From: SG8-4 sp964562575
Lineage (GTDB): Bacteria > Planctomycetota > Phycisphaerae > Sedimentisphaerales > Anaerobacaceae
DNA length: 26,735 bases
Direction of reading: 5' to 3'
NCBI GenBank assembly: GCA_964562575.1
Contig: CAZLTY010000028.1
Span: 1-26,735, forward strand
Position numbers and translations under genes: made by a program. Position 1 is the stretch's first letter; the number at the start of each line of letters is the position of its first letter. This document shows positions 1 to 8,088 of the stretch, piece after piece. Below the pieces are notes generated by a model. The model worked only from the letters and a program-made list of their open reading frames with translations, did no database searches and was not told the origin of the DNA.

Positions 1-472
1 CCGCGTGCGTGCCTATTGCCGCCGGCTCCAGAAGGGCCGCATCGACGAAGGAAAGGTCCTCGGAAATCTTGAAAACGATCCACCAGGGGCCCGCAACGTA
101 TTCGGCGAACGTCCCGTGCCTCTTGAAGGATGGCACGGAAACGCCCAGGACCTGTCGCTTGTCACAGTGATTGTACCTGCCCTGCAGACAGGCCTCGCAT
201 TTGTTGCAGTAGACGGTCGAATCGAAGCAGACTCTGTCGCCCTTCGCGAAGCCTTCTACCCTCTTGCCCGTATCGGCAACGATGCCGGCCGCCTCGTGGC
301 CCATGATCAAGGGAGGCAGTCGCCTGCCCGTCTTGCCCGTAAAACCGTGGACGTCAGAACCGCAGATACCACAGGCCTTGATACGAACAAGGACATCGTC
401 ATCACCGACCGCCGGATCGGGAACGTCAGAGTATTCAAAAGTGTACGGCTTCGTATAAAGTAGCGCTTTCAA
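1..472 (-). CDS. Zinc-dependent alcohol dehydrogenase family protein (medium-chain dehydrogenase/reductase), C-terminus outside the window
   Basis: This is the N-terminal 157 residues of a medium-chain dehydrogenase/reductase. The family oxidises alcohols or polyols (threonine, sorbitol, glycerol and similar) with NAD(P) in the cytoplasm. Visible landmarks are the catalytic-zinc motif CGICGSD near residue 35, the GHEAAG motif with His and Glu near residue 60, and the structural-zinc cysteine cluster CNKCEAC...C near residues 89-104. The substrate cannot be named from this fragment, and the NAD-binding Rossmann domain lies beyond position 1. I chose a TTG start at 472 because a strong AAAAGGAG ribosome-binding site lies 7 nt upstream, no ATG fits, and the protein begins LKALLYTKP, a typical start for the family. 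It follows the ABC ATPase gene in the same direction but has its own promoter-like sequence, so it is probably transcribed separately. A forward open frame over the same bases is an antisense shadow. Confidence 0.93.
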   Translation of the reverse strand, partial: MKALLYTKPYTFEYSDVPDPAVGDDDVLVRIKACGICGSDVHGFTGKTGRRLPPLIMGHEAAGIVADTGKRVEGFAKGDRVCFDSTVYCNKCEACLQGRYNHCDKRQVLGVSVPSFKRHGTFAEYVAGPWWIVFKISEDLSFVDAALLEPAAIGTHA

Positions 473-479
473 ATAAGTA

Positions 480-487
480 CTCCTTTT
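480..487 (-). promoter_or_regulatory. Shine-Dalgarno site that sets a TTG start
   Basis: On the minus strand this reads AAAAGGAG, followed by a 7-nt spacer and TTG at 472. It is close to an ideal ribosome-binding site and is the main reason for accepting the TTG start of the dehydrogenase. Confidence 0.75.
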
Positions 488-532
488 GAAAAAAAGCCAA
501 AAAACAGACGCAAACGCAAGGCATTCGGCAAT

Positions 533-560
533 ATTATAGTCCGGCCCTGCAGAATGTCCA
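533..560 (-). promoter_or_regulatory. Sigma70-type promoter for the dehydrogenase gene
   Basis: On the minus strand a -35 box TGGACA (555-560, five of six consensus bases) is followed after 16 nt by a perfect -10 box TATAAT (533-538). The predicted start of transcription is near 525, giving a leader of about 50 nt before the TTG start at 472. It lies in the 108-bp gap after the ABC ATPase gene. This is a pattern match only. Confidence 0.6.
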
Positions 561-580
561 CACATTTTGGGGGGCGTCAG

Positions 581-1699
581 TTAAGCTCGATCAGATACGG
601 TAACATTCCTGCCGGTTCCTTCAAGCTCGAAAATGTGGACTTTTTCGATATTGATGTGGATTCTTACTGCATCACCGGTAATGAGGCGGGTGTGAGGATC
701 GACGCTGGCAATGAATTTCTGCCCGGCGCCGCTGGTCATGTATACATCTGTCCGAACGCCTAAAGACTCGAGAACGCCGACGGTTGCCAAAATGCTGTTG
801 TTAGTCTGGCTCGTGCGATCATTCGGCGATATGTTCTCAGGCCTAACCCCCAGAATCATCTCTTTACCACAATACTGGCCAAGCACAGTCTCCAGCCGTT
901 GCGGCAGTTCAATGGTTTCGCCGCCTAAGTCAAAACACAACCCATCGTTGTGGGATCTTATGCGGCCTGTGAAGAAGTTCATAGGCGGCGTGCCGAAAAA
1001 ACCGGCGACGAACCTGTTGACTGGGCGATCATACACTTCCACAGGGTGAGCAATTTGCTGGACTACGCCGTCGCACATCACACAGATCCTCTCGCCCAAG
1101 CTCATGGCTTCGGCCTGGTCATGCGTGACATGAACGGTTGTAGTCTTCAACCTCCGGTGCAGATGTTTCAGCTCGGCTCGCATGGCGAGACGCAAAGCAG
1201 CATCGAGATTGCTGAGAGGCTCATCGAACAGGAATGCCCTGGGATGCCGGATAATGGCCCTGCCGACCGCAACCCGCTGACATTGGCCCCCGGACAGGGC
1301 CTGTGGTTTTCGCTTGAGCAGATGCCCAATTCCCAACATCTCTGCGGCCTCCCTGACACGTCGGCTTATCTCGGCGGTGGTGACCTTTCGCATCTTGAGC
1401 GCAAATGCCATGTTCTGATGGACGCTCATGTGCGGATATAATGCGTAGTTCTGGAACACCATCGCGATATCGCGGTCTTTCGGCGTCACATCATTGACGA
1501 GGGTCTCTCCTATATAGATGTTGCCCGCAGTGACTTCTTCCAGGCCTGCGATCACTCTCAAGGTGGTGGTCTTGCCGCAACCGCTTGGTCCGACGATGAC
1601 CATAAACTCACCGTCGGCAACCTCCAGGCTGAAATCAGAGACCGCGGTGATTTCGCCGTCAAAGATCTTGGTGATATTCTGCAGTGAAATTCGAGCCAT
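581..1699 (-). CDS. ABC importer ATPase, MalK/UgpC type with TOBE domain
   Basis: A 372-residue cytoplasmic ATPase that would power a binding-protein-dependent importer. It has Walker A GPSGCGKTT (37-45), Q-loop Gln83 in VFQNYALYP, signature LSGGQ (135-139), Walker B FLFDEP (156-161) and switch His193 in HVTHDQAEA. A C-terminal regulatory region follows, with the TOBE-like motifs FFGTPPMNF and LGVRPEN, as in sugar and iron/polyamine importer ATPases. The residue after LSGGQ is Cys where Arg or Gln is usual. The start is ATG 1699, since the protein then begins MARISLQN like MalK/UgpC; the frame is open further upstream but there it only overlaps the permease gene. It lies 20 bp after the last ABC-2 permease gene. 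In this window its only candidate partners are the permease and binding protein at 17290-20828, but it could instead be a shared sugar-importer ATPase. Confidence 0.95.
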   Translation of the reverse strand: MARISLQNITKIFDGEITAVSDFSLEVADGEFMVIVGPSGCGKTTTLRVIAGLEEVTAGNIYIGETLVNDVTPKDRDIAMVFQNYALYPHMSVHQNMAFALKMRKVTTAEISRRVREAAEMLGIGHLLKRKPQALSGGQCQRVAVGRAIIRHPRAFLFDEPLSNLDAALRLAMRAELKHLHRRLKTTTVHVTHDQAEAMSLGERICVMCDGVVQQIAHPVEVYDRPVNRFVAGFFGTPPMNFFTGRIRSHNDGLCFDLGGETIELPQRLETVLGQYCGKEMILGVRPENISPNDRTSQTNNSILATVGVLESLGVRTDVYMTSGAGQKFIASVDPHTRLITGDAVRIHINIEKVHIFELEGTGRNVTVSDRA

Positions 1700-1719
1700 A
1701 AGCTGCGCCTGAGCAACAG

Positions 1720-3525
1720 TCAAAAGATGTTTCGCCGGAATCGACACTTGGCGCGCCAGGCAAAGAGCGAGCCCAAGGACACATAACCGGCCATACAAAT
1801 CAGCATCCAGACTGTTGATCTTACACCATCGATAGGATCTATGCTACCAAAGCTAAACCAACCATAGCTGCCGCGTTTGTCGACAGCAGCCTGCATAATG
1901 ACGACAGCATGGACGAAGGGGTGCATATCCATACAGGTCTCAGTCAAAGGACGGATATCATGATTGATCAAGCCGGTCATGGCCAGTACGAAAGGAAATA
2001 TACCCCAAGTTACCACAGCAAGAGCGAAATTCATCATAACAGCGGTTGTTGTGCGTTTGTAGCATGAGCTGAAGTAAAGGCCGCTGCCGGAGAGGAATAC
2101 AACCACCCAGATTATAAGCACACCTATTTGGAATGCAGCGATGGGGTGGAGTATGCCCACCAGGGTAAAGACAAGGGTGTGGCTGAGCAACAAGAGCCAT
2201 GCGGGCGAGCATCGCCGTAGGGCACCGATGAATTTACCGAATAGGATATCTTTGTCATCGAGAGTCGTAGCCAGCAGCAGAGGCCAGCTTCGAGATTCCT
2301 TTTCAGACGTGATGCAGGTCGAAGCAAGTACAACAGTGGACAGCATCCCCAATCCGAGAAGAACCACGGCATACGCCCCCTGAATCTCCTTCTCGCCTAA
2401 CACTCCCTCTATACCGCAAAGAAGATACGTTATCAGCAGCAGTATAAGGCAGATAGAGACTGTGGTAATCACGGTTATGAATCTGCGCCGTCCCAACAGT
2501 GGGGATTTCCACTCTCTCCAAAGAACCGGAGGCCCTACGATGCGTCTGGGTTTTACCTCAAGATCCTGCTCGTCGACCGGAACCTGAGAGGGATTCCTGC
2601 CCGGCCGGCGTTGTCGAGAAGAGCCCAACTGCCCGGCGGCCTGGCGTTGCCCTACTTTGCGTACTCTGATCACGCACACTGACAGAAGAGCCGCCGAGGC
2701 GGCCAGGATTATTCCGCAGTGCAGGGGCCAGGCGAAGGAAGGCATCCCGGCCGGCAGACGCGGTGTCATCATGGTCATCGTGTTGAAAAACATGTTGCAG
2801 TACGGATTTGGCAGAAAAATGATGCCAAGCAGAGTCTTCTCCGAGATGATCGCTTGCAGATCGAGAGCGTACAGGAACAAGAATGCCATCAAGGGCAGCA
2901 ATGCGAAGAGCGTGGCGATTGTCAGGCAAGTCAAGATAATTACAACGTAGGCCTTTCGCGTGAAAATGGAGAAAAACATACTGAGCGAACCGACAAAGAT
3001 TATGGTTGCCACGGTAATGCAGAGGCTGGAGACAACATAACTCCAGGGCACGCCACCGAACACGCGGACTATGGCCAGAAGAGGCAGGCTTATCGCCAGC
3101 AACAGAATCAACTGCAACAATCTACTCAACAGTTTTCCCATGACAATCTGGAAACTATTGATCGGCGTGGTCATAAGCAAACCTAGTGTGCGGTTGTATA
3201 TCTCATCGCTGATCGAAGTGCTGAGCATAATCGCGGCGACGATTTGAGTGACACAGAACTGAAACCAGACCGTATATGCAACTATGGATTTTCCCGCCCT
3301 GGCCATTCTGGACACCTTGGTCAAGGCCGAATCGGAATATCCCATCGCCTCAATCCAGACCAGGGCCAGGAAGGTGGTCAGAAAAGCCAAATACGCGAAG
3401 CGAAGAACATAGTTTCTGCGCCGCCGGCTGGATACGCGAAGTTCCTTGTCGAAGATGGGGCCGGTCAGCCATGAGAGGCTCAACAAAGGCGAGATCGATT
3501 CAGTTATGCCCGAAGCAGTGATCAC
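1720..3525 (-). CDS. ABC-2 type permease, third of three tandem paralogs
   Basis: An integral membrane protein of about 601 residues and roughly 12 membrane segments, predicted to be the channel subunit of an ABC exporter. Near the N-terminus it has GPIFDKELR and then a basic RVSSRRRRNY stretch, shared with both neighbours. The protein is internally duplicated: the first half carries SISDEIYNRTLGLLMTTP, and the second starts with PPVLWREW and carries TSEKESRSWPLLLATTL, the same element in diverged form. It ends in RRNIF, as do its paralogs. I prefer GTG 3525, which is 11 nt after the upstream stop, follows GAGTGG with a 7-nt spacer, and gives an N-terminus of the same length as the paralogs. 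GTG 3564, overlapping the upstream gene by 28 nt, is the alternative. The exported substrate is unknown. Confidence 0.88.
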   Translation of the reverse strand: MITASGITESISPLLSLSWLTGPIFDKELRVSSRRRRNYVLRFAYLAFLTTFLALVWIEAMGYSDSALTKVSRMARAGKSIVAYTVWFQFCVTQIVAAIMLSTSISDEIYNRTLGLLMTTPINSFQIVMGKLLSRLLQLILLLAISLPLLAIVRVFGGVPWSYVVSSLCITVATIIFVGSLSMFFSIFTRKAYVVIILTCLTIATLFALLPLMAFLFLYALDLQAIISEKTLLGIIFLPNPYCNMFFNTMTMMTPRLPAGMPSFAWPLHCGIILAASAALLSVCVIRVRKVGQRQAAGQLGSSRQRRPGRNPSQVPVDEQDLEVKPRRIVGPPVLWREWKSPLLGRRRFITVITTVSICLILLLITYLLCGIEGVLGEKEIQGAYAVVLLGLGMLSTVVLASTCITSEKESRSWPLLLATTLDDKDILFGKFIGALRRCSPAWLLLLSHTLVFTLVGILHPIAAFQIGVLIIWVVVFLSGSGLYFSSCYKRTTTAVMMNFALAVVTWGIFPFVLAMTGLINHDIRPLTETCMDMHPFVHAVVIMQAAVDKRGSYGWFSFGSIDPIDGVRSTVWMLICMAGYVSLGSLFAWRAKCRFRRNIF

Positions 3526-3536
3526 TTGATGTCCAC

Positions 3537-5393
3537 TCAAAAGACGTTGCGTCGAAATCGACACTTCGCTCGCCAGGCAAAAAGAGACCCTAATGATACA
3601 TAAATTAGCATGTAAGTCAACAAGGCGCGCGTGGTGCCTCCCACTTTATGCCAGTCGTTGTGGCGACTAGGCCAGTCATAATTCAGGCGGGATAGTTTTG
3701 TGCGCGCATTAGACGCGCCGCCGGCTCCTTCCATCACAACAACGGCCTGCGTCGCAGGGTTGGCCGAGAAGTACATTTCAAAGGCACGTCGATTGTCCCG
3801 GCCGCCAGTAAACAACGATGTTGCTCCCAGCAATGCCGGGATGACTATCCAGAGAGCTATGGCCAGAGCGAAATTGGCGACCACGGCGGATGTGGTCCGC
3901 TTGAAACGTGCACTGAAATAGATGCCAACACCTGTGAGGAATGATACAAGCCCAACAACGAATATGAACGAATGGATTATTGCAATCGGGTGGATGTACC
4001 GCATGCACACAAAAAGCACGATGTGACCGGTAAGAAGGAGCCAAATGGGAAGGCACCGGCGAAAGACCCCCCCGGCCTTTCCCAGCAAGATATGCCAGTC
4101 GTTCATGGAGGTTGCCAGCATGACAGGCCACGCGCGTGACTCTTTCTCGGAGGTGATGCATGCAGCCGCGAGCACCATGGTGAAGAGCGAGCCTATAAAG
4201 ACAAACATCAGCATGTATGTGACATGGGCAAAATTCTCGTCCATGCAGTCTTCCTTTTCGCAGATGGCATAGGTCAGTAACAGGGCGATGACGGTTATCA
4301 CCAGGCCGATGATGCTGTTTCTGCCGTCGACGCCCCGAATCATCGGCGCCCTGGTCTCTTTCCAGAGAACGGGCGAGCCGCTTACCCGTCTGATGATGCC
4401 GGATCGTGGCTGTGGCCTCGGCGTGGCGCTGCTCGACAGAGCTGATTTCTCCTTTTGTTTCTTGCCGGCTCGGCGCTTGCCGAGAAGATCAAGCTGCCCG
4501 GTTGCCTGACGCAGCGCCACTTTGCGCACGACATGCACGGACCAGGCAATAAGGATGCCCGAGACCGCCAACATCAGCGCGCAATGCAGAGGCCAATAGA
4601 ACCTCGGCATCGCCACCGGCATGATTGGCGAGACCATCCTGGCCGTATTCATGGACATTGCACCGAACGGATTTAAGTGCAGAAAGGCGGCAACAAGTGG
4701 ACTGGCAATATTTGGAGGCGCAGATGCGAGCATCCAGCGTGGATTCACCAGCGCAACACCCATTGTCGGAACAAATGCGAAAAAGAAGCCAAGGGTGACG
4801 GCAGTCTTGATGATGACAACATAGGCGCGCCGATTGCTTATCGAGAACAGCAAACTTAAGCTACCTGCGAGAATAACGGCGGCAAGTGTTATGCACAGGC
4901 TGGACAGCAGGTAATGCGCGGGTACGCCCCCGAAGACTCGCACAACGGCCAATAACGGCAGACTGATGGCCAGCAGCAGGATTATCTGCAGCAGCTTGCT
5001 GAAGAGTTTTCCCATAACGATATGAAAGCTGCTGATCGGGGTCGTCATGAGCAGACCCAGAGTGCCGTGGTGTATTTCGTCGCTGATCGACGTGCTGAGC
5101 ATGATGATGGCGATCAACTGGGTCGTGACGAACTGGAACCATACGATAGTGGTGATGATGGTCTTACCGGCCAGGGCCATTCGAGATTTCTGAAAGACTG
5201 CGGAATACTCTGATTCGACTACGCCGAGCCAGACCGTCGCAACAAAGACGCTCAGGAGCATGATGAAAGCGAACCGTAAAACGTAGTTTCTGCGCCGCCG
5301 GCTGGAGACCCGCAGTTCCTTGTCGAACAGCGGCCCCGCGAGCCTGAACGGACTGACCAAACGCGAAACAGAATTTGTCAAAGCTACTTTCAC
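3537..5393 (-). CDS. ABC-2 type permease, second of three tandem paralogs
   Basis: A 618-residue membrane protein with about 12 predicted membrane segments in two repeated halves. Half one has GPLFDKELRVSSRRRRNY (20-37) and SISDEIHHGTLGLLMTTP. Half two has SGSPVLWKETRAP and TSEKESRAWPVMLATSM. It is the closest relative of the following gene: both end in SLGSLFAWRAKCRFRRN plus two residues, and they are also visibly alike at DNA level there, which points to a more recent duplication. A loop of about 65 residues before the last membrane segment is missing or shorter in the first paralog. The start is GTG 5393, with TGGAG 6 nt upstream; it lies 18 bp after the stop of the preceding permease. It probably pairs with the ATPase at 7162-8088. 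Substrate unknown. Confidence 0.9.
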   Translation of the reverse strand: MKVALTNSVSRLVSPFRLAGPLFDKELRVSSRRRRNYVLRFAFIMLLSVFVATVWLGVVESEYSAVFQKSRMALAGKTIITTIVWFQFVTTQLIAIIMLSTSISDEIHHGTLGLLMTTPISSFHIVMGKLFSKLLQIILLLAISLPLLAVVRVFGGVPAHYLLSSLCITLAAVILAGSLSLLFSISNRRAYVVIIKTAVTLGFFFAFVPTMGVALVNPRWMLASAPPNIASPLVAAFLHLNPFGAMSMNTARMVSPIMPVAMPRFYWPLHCALMLAVSGILIAWSVHVVRKVALRQATGQLDLLGKRRAGKKQKEKSALSSSATPRPQPRSGIIRRVSGSPVLWKETRAPMIRGVDGRNSIIGLVITVIALLLTYAICEKEDCMDENFAHVTYMLMFVFIGSLFTMVLAAACITSEKESRAWPVMLATSMNDWHILLGKAGGVFRRCLPIWLLLTGHIVLFVCMRYIHPIAIIHSFIFVVGLVSFLTGVGIYFSARFKRTTSAVVANFALAIALWIVIPALLGATSLFTGGRDNRRAFEMYFSANPATQAVVVMEGAGGASNARTKLSRLNYDWPSRHNDWHKVGGTTRALLTYMLIYVSLGSLFAWRAKCRFRRNVF

Positions 5394-5411
5394 GTTAATC
5401 TCCAGGCACCG

Positions 5412-7115
5412 TTAGAAAATGTTACGTCTCACCCTGCGCCGGGCGCATCGGGCAAAAGCCAGGCCAACTGACCCAACAGTCAAGCAACGAACAATTGTCA
5501 CGCCAAAGTACAACCACTGGCCTCCACGACGGAACACAGTCATATACAAGAAGCGATTAAGTGGATTAAACATACCGCAGAAAAGATACGTTATCGCGAC
5601 ATAGAAGCCAATTGTAGCTGCGACCGCCGCTGTGGTGGTTCTGAAACGCATCCCGAAGTAAATGCCGCTGCCTATCACAAGCAGGACGGAGGATGCGAGA
5701 GGCAAGAGGTTGAGAACAATGGCAAGGACGCTCTTTAGGCCTACCATCTTAAGGTAGAAGATGCAAAACAGGATAAAATACATTAACAGCAGTGGAGCAT
5801 TTCGTCTAAAGGCAGCAATTGCCTTTCCTCGAACAATGTCCTTGTCCTCCAGCGGCGTCGCTAGCAGTACGGGCCAGGTGCGGGCCTCCTTCTCAACGGT
5901 AATGCTGCCGGCAGAGAACACTGCCATCCGAAGCAGGGCAACTAAGTAGAAGGCGAGCATGAAATATCGCGGAAGGAAAGAGTTTCTCCTGCCACTGAGC
6001 AGCAGCAAGATGACGGCAATAAGAAAGGCGCCAATTGACAAAGTGAATATTGCAACATCTCCCTTGCTGCGACCGATGAAACCCTTGCGCATCTCCTTCC
6101 AGATGATCGGCGAGCCTGTGACCGGTGTAATAGAGCCGTCCGGCGGTCGGGAACCTGCTTTGTAGAAGATGCGACTGAACATACGTTCCAAAACCCCCGT
6201 GGACCACAGGTTTGCTGTCGAGCTGAATGTGACACCCGACGCAGCCTTTCGGACGCGCCAGACTGACGCGGCAATTAGAACGGCCGTGACAGCCAACATG
6301 AGCAGACAGTGCAGGGGCCAGGAGAAAAAGCTTGGGACTCCGCTCTGCAAGAACATTGCATTCGAGGCTCCGAATGCCACGAAAGGGTTTGTCAGGGCGA
6401 GTAGCGATTGAGTTGCTTGTCTGTCAAGAATGAACATCCCCTCGACCGCGAGCATATTGAACAAACCGGGCAGCGCGCCGAAGAACACCATATAAACCAT
6501 GAGCGTTACAAGAATGACTGTGTAGGCATGGCGATAGTTCATCGACAATAATAGACTCAATGCGCCCGCGAGAAGGGTGGCGGTCAGAGTGATGCAGACG
6601 CTCGACGCCACATAATCCCACGGCACTCCCCCGAAGACTCGGACAATCGCCAAGAGCGGCAAGCTGATCGCCAGGAGCAGCGTCACCTGCAACAGTTTGC
6701 TCAAGAGCTTGCCGGTAACGATCTGGAAGCTGTTGATTGGTGTCGTCATGAGCACGCTGAGTGTCCCGGTCCGGACTTCGTCGCTGATCGAAGAGCCGAG
6801 CATGACGACAGCGACAAGCTGGGCAGTGATGAATTGAAACCAGACGATCGCACTGATGACCTGCCGTGCGACCAACGATAATCTCGATGCCCTGTAGAGA
6901 GATGAGTTGGAGCCTTGCACGTTGAAAACGGAGTACCACACAGACAGGATGAAAACGCCCAAAACAGCGACATAGGCGAAACGAAGAAAGTAGTTTCTTC
7001 GGCGCCGGCTGGATACGCGCAGCTCCTTGTCGAAAACCGGGCCGATCAGTCTGACCGGATCGACCAAATCTGAAACGAAGCTAATTGCTCCCGTAGTCAT
7101 AAGGACATTCTTCAT
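5412..7115 (-). CDS. ABC-2 type permease, first of three tandem paralogs
   Basis: A 567-residue multi-spanning membrane protein of the same family as the next two genes. It shares GPVFDKELRVSSRRRRNY (25-42), SISDEVRTGTLSVLMTTP in half one, TGSPIIWKEMRKG at the start of half two, TVEKEARTWPVLLATPL, and the RRNIF end. It is the most diverged and shortest of the three, and it lacks the long loop before the last membrane segment. The start is uncertain: ATG 7115 has no clear ribosome-binding site, while ATG 7100 gives an N-terminus exactly as long as that of the second paralog. It lies 46 bp after its likely partner ATPase, with a GC-rich hairpin in between. Substrate unknown. Confidence 0.9.
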   Translation of the reverse strand: MKNVLMTTGAISFVSDLVDPVRLIGPVFDKELRVSSRRRRNYFLRFAYVAVLGVFILSVWYSVFNVQGSNSSLYRASRLSLVARQVISAIVWFQFITAQLVAVVMLGSSISDEVRTGTLSVLMTTPINSFQIVTGKLLSKLLQVTLLLAISLPLLAIVRVFGGVPWDYVASSVCITLTATLLAGALSLLLSMNYRHAYTVILVTLMVYMVFFGALPGLFNMLAVEGMFILDRQATQSLLALTNPFVAFGASNAMFLQSGVPSFFSWPLHCLLMLAVTAVLIAASVWRVRKAASGVTFSSTANLWSTGVLERMFSRIFYKAGSRPPDGSITPVTGSPIIWKEMRKGFIGRSKGDVAIFTLSIGAFLIAVILLLLSGRRNSFLPRYFMLAFYLVALLRMAVFSAGSITVEKEARTWPVLLATPLEDKDIVRGKAIAAFRRNAPLLLMYFILFCIFYLKMVGLKSVLAIVLNLLPLASSVLLVIGSGIYFGMRFRTTTAAVAATIGFYVAITYLFCGMFNPLNRFLYMTVFRRGGQWLYFGVTIVRCLTVGSVGLAFARCARRRVRRNIF

Positions 7116-7131
7116 CGCATTTCGCGCATAT

Positions 7132-7147
7132 GCGGGCGCCGCCCCGC
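7132..7147 (-). promoter_or_regulatory. GC-rich hairpin between exporter ATPase and first permease gene
   Basis: The bases gcggg and cccgc pair across a 6-nt loop in the 46-bp gap between the ATPase stop (7162) and the first permease start (7115). There is no U-tract, so it is not a typical terminator. It could slow RNA decay or reduce permease output relative to ATPase. Confidence 0.3.
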
Positions 7148-7161
7148 CTTAACATGTTGTG

Positions 7162-8088
7162 TCAATGGACGATGCCTTTGGTCAACTGCAGGAACGCATC
7201 GTCAAGCTTGAGCTGTTCGGGCTCAATGGAGATTACATCCAGGTCCGCCTTGACCAGAGTCCGGGCGATAACGCCGTCGCCATCCTCATCGTCGTGGAAC
7301 GTCACGGCTATTTTCTCGCCGAGAGTCTGGACCTGGCTCACCTGGGGCAGAGCGGAGAGCAGCTCAACGGCCTTGTCCTGATCGCCGGCAACCTGCACTC
7401 GAACCTTGCTGTGAATCCCCAGACGCGGGCGAATCTCTTCCAGGGTGCCGCTAAAGACCAGTTTGCCGTGCTCGATAATGCCCACGTGATCGCAAATCTC
7501 CTCGAGTTCGCTGAGAATATGGCTCGAGATCATGATCGTTTTGCCCATGCGTTTTAGTTCACGGAGCAGCTCTCTTATCTCGATCCGGGCGCGAGGATCA
7601 AGACCGCTGGCCGGCTCGTCAAGGATGAGCACCTTTGGATCGTGAATAAGAACGCGCGCCAGGCCGAGACGCTGTTGCATGCCGCGTGACAGGCTGTCGA
7701 CGGCGGCGCTTTGCTTGAACTGCAGGTCGGTCAGTTCGAGCACACCTTCGACGATTGACTTGCGCTTTTTGCGCTCGATGCCAAATGCCGCCGCAAAGAA
7801 CTCGAGGTACTCGAAGACCTTTAGATCGTCGTAAACACCCATAAAATCGGGCATGTACCCTACCAGCCTGCGCACCTTCTTGCCCTCTTTGGTTACATCC
7901 AGCCCATTGATGAAGGCCTGGCCGGCCGTAGGCTCCAGGAGCGTCACCAACACCCTCATGGTGGTGGTTTTCCCGGCGCCGTTTGGGCCGATGAAACCGA
8001 ATATGTCACCTTCTTCAATCTTCAGGCTGAGGTCGTCAACGGCGGCCAAATCACCGTAGTACTTGGCGAGCTTCTTGATTTCAATCAT
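7162..8088 (-). CDS. ABC-2 type exporter ATPase
   Basis: A 308-residue cytoplasmic ABC ATPase of the drug/lipid/polysaccharide export type (GldA/CcmA-like). It has Walker A GPNGAGKTT (34-42), signature LSRGMQQRL (133-141), Walker B LILDEP (154-159), D-loop SGLD and switch His190 in ISSHIL. The C-terminal ~90 residues are an ACT-like or dimerisation tail that is common in exporter ATPases. The start is ATG 8088: the protein begins MIEIKKLAKYYG, AAGGGG lies about 10 nt upstream, and the gene overlaps the end of the preceding gene by 8 nt (ATGATTGA), so it is probably translationally coupled. The long open extension upstream of 8088 is the antisense-free overlap with that gene and not protein of this family. 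It is followed by three permease genes, which are the obvious partners. Confidence 0.96.
   Translation of the reverse strand: MIEIKKLAKYYGDLAAVDDLSLKIEEGDIFGFIGPNGAGKTTTMRVLVTLLEPTAGQAFINGLDVTKEGKKVRRLVGYMPDFMGVYDDLKVFEYLEFFAAAFGIERKKRKSIVEGVLELTDLQFKQSAAVDSLSRGMQQRLGLARVLIHDPKVLILDEPASGLDPRARIEIRELLRELKRMGKTIMISSHILSELEEICDHVGIIEHGKLVFSGTLEEIRPRLGIHSKVRVQVAGDQDKAVELLSALPQVSQVQTLGEKIAVTFHDDEDGDGVIARTLVKADLDVISIEPEQLKLDDAFLQLTKGIVH

Noticed and set aside
5..463. Plus-strand open frame of 152 codons at the window start
   Set aside because: The opposite strand encodes an unmistakable zinc dehydrogenase with both zinc motifs, so this is its shadow.
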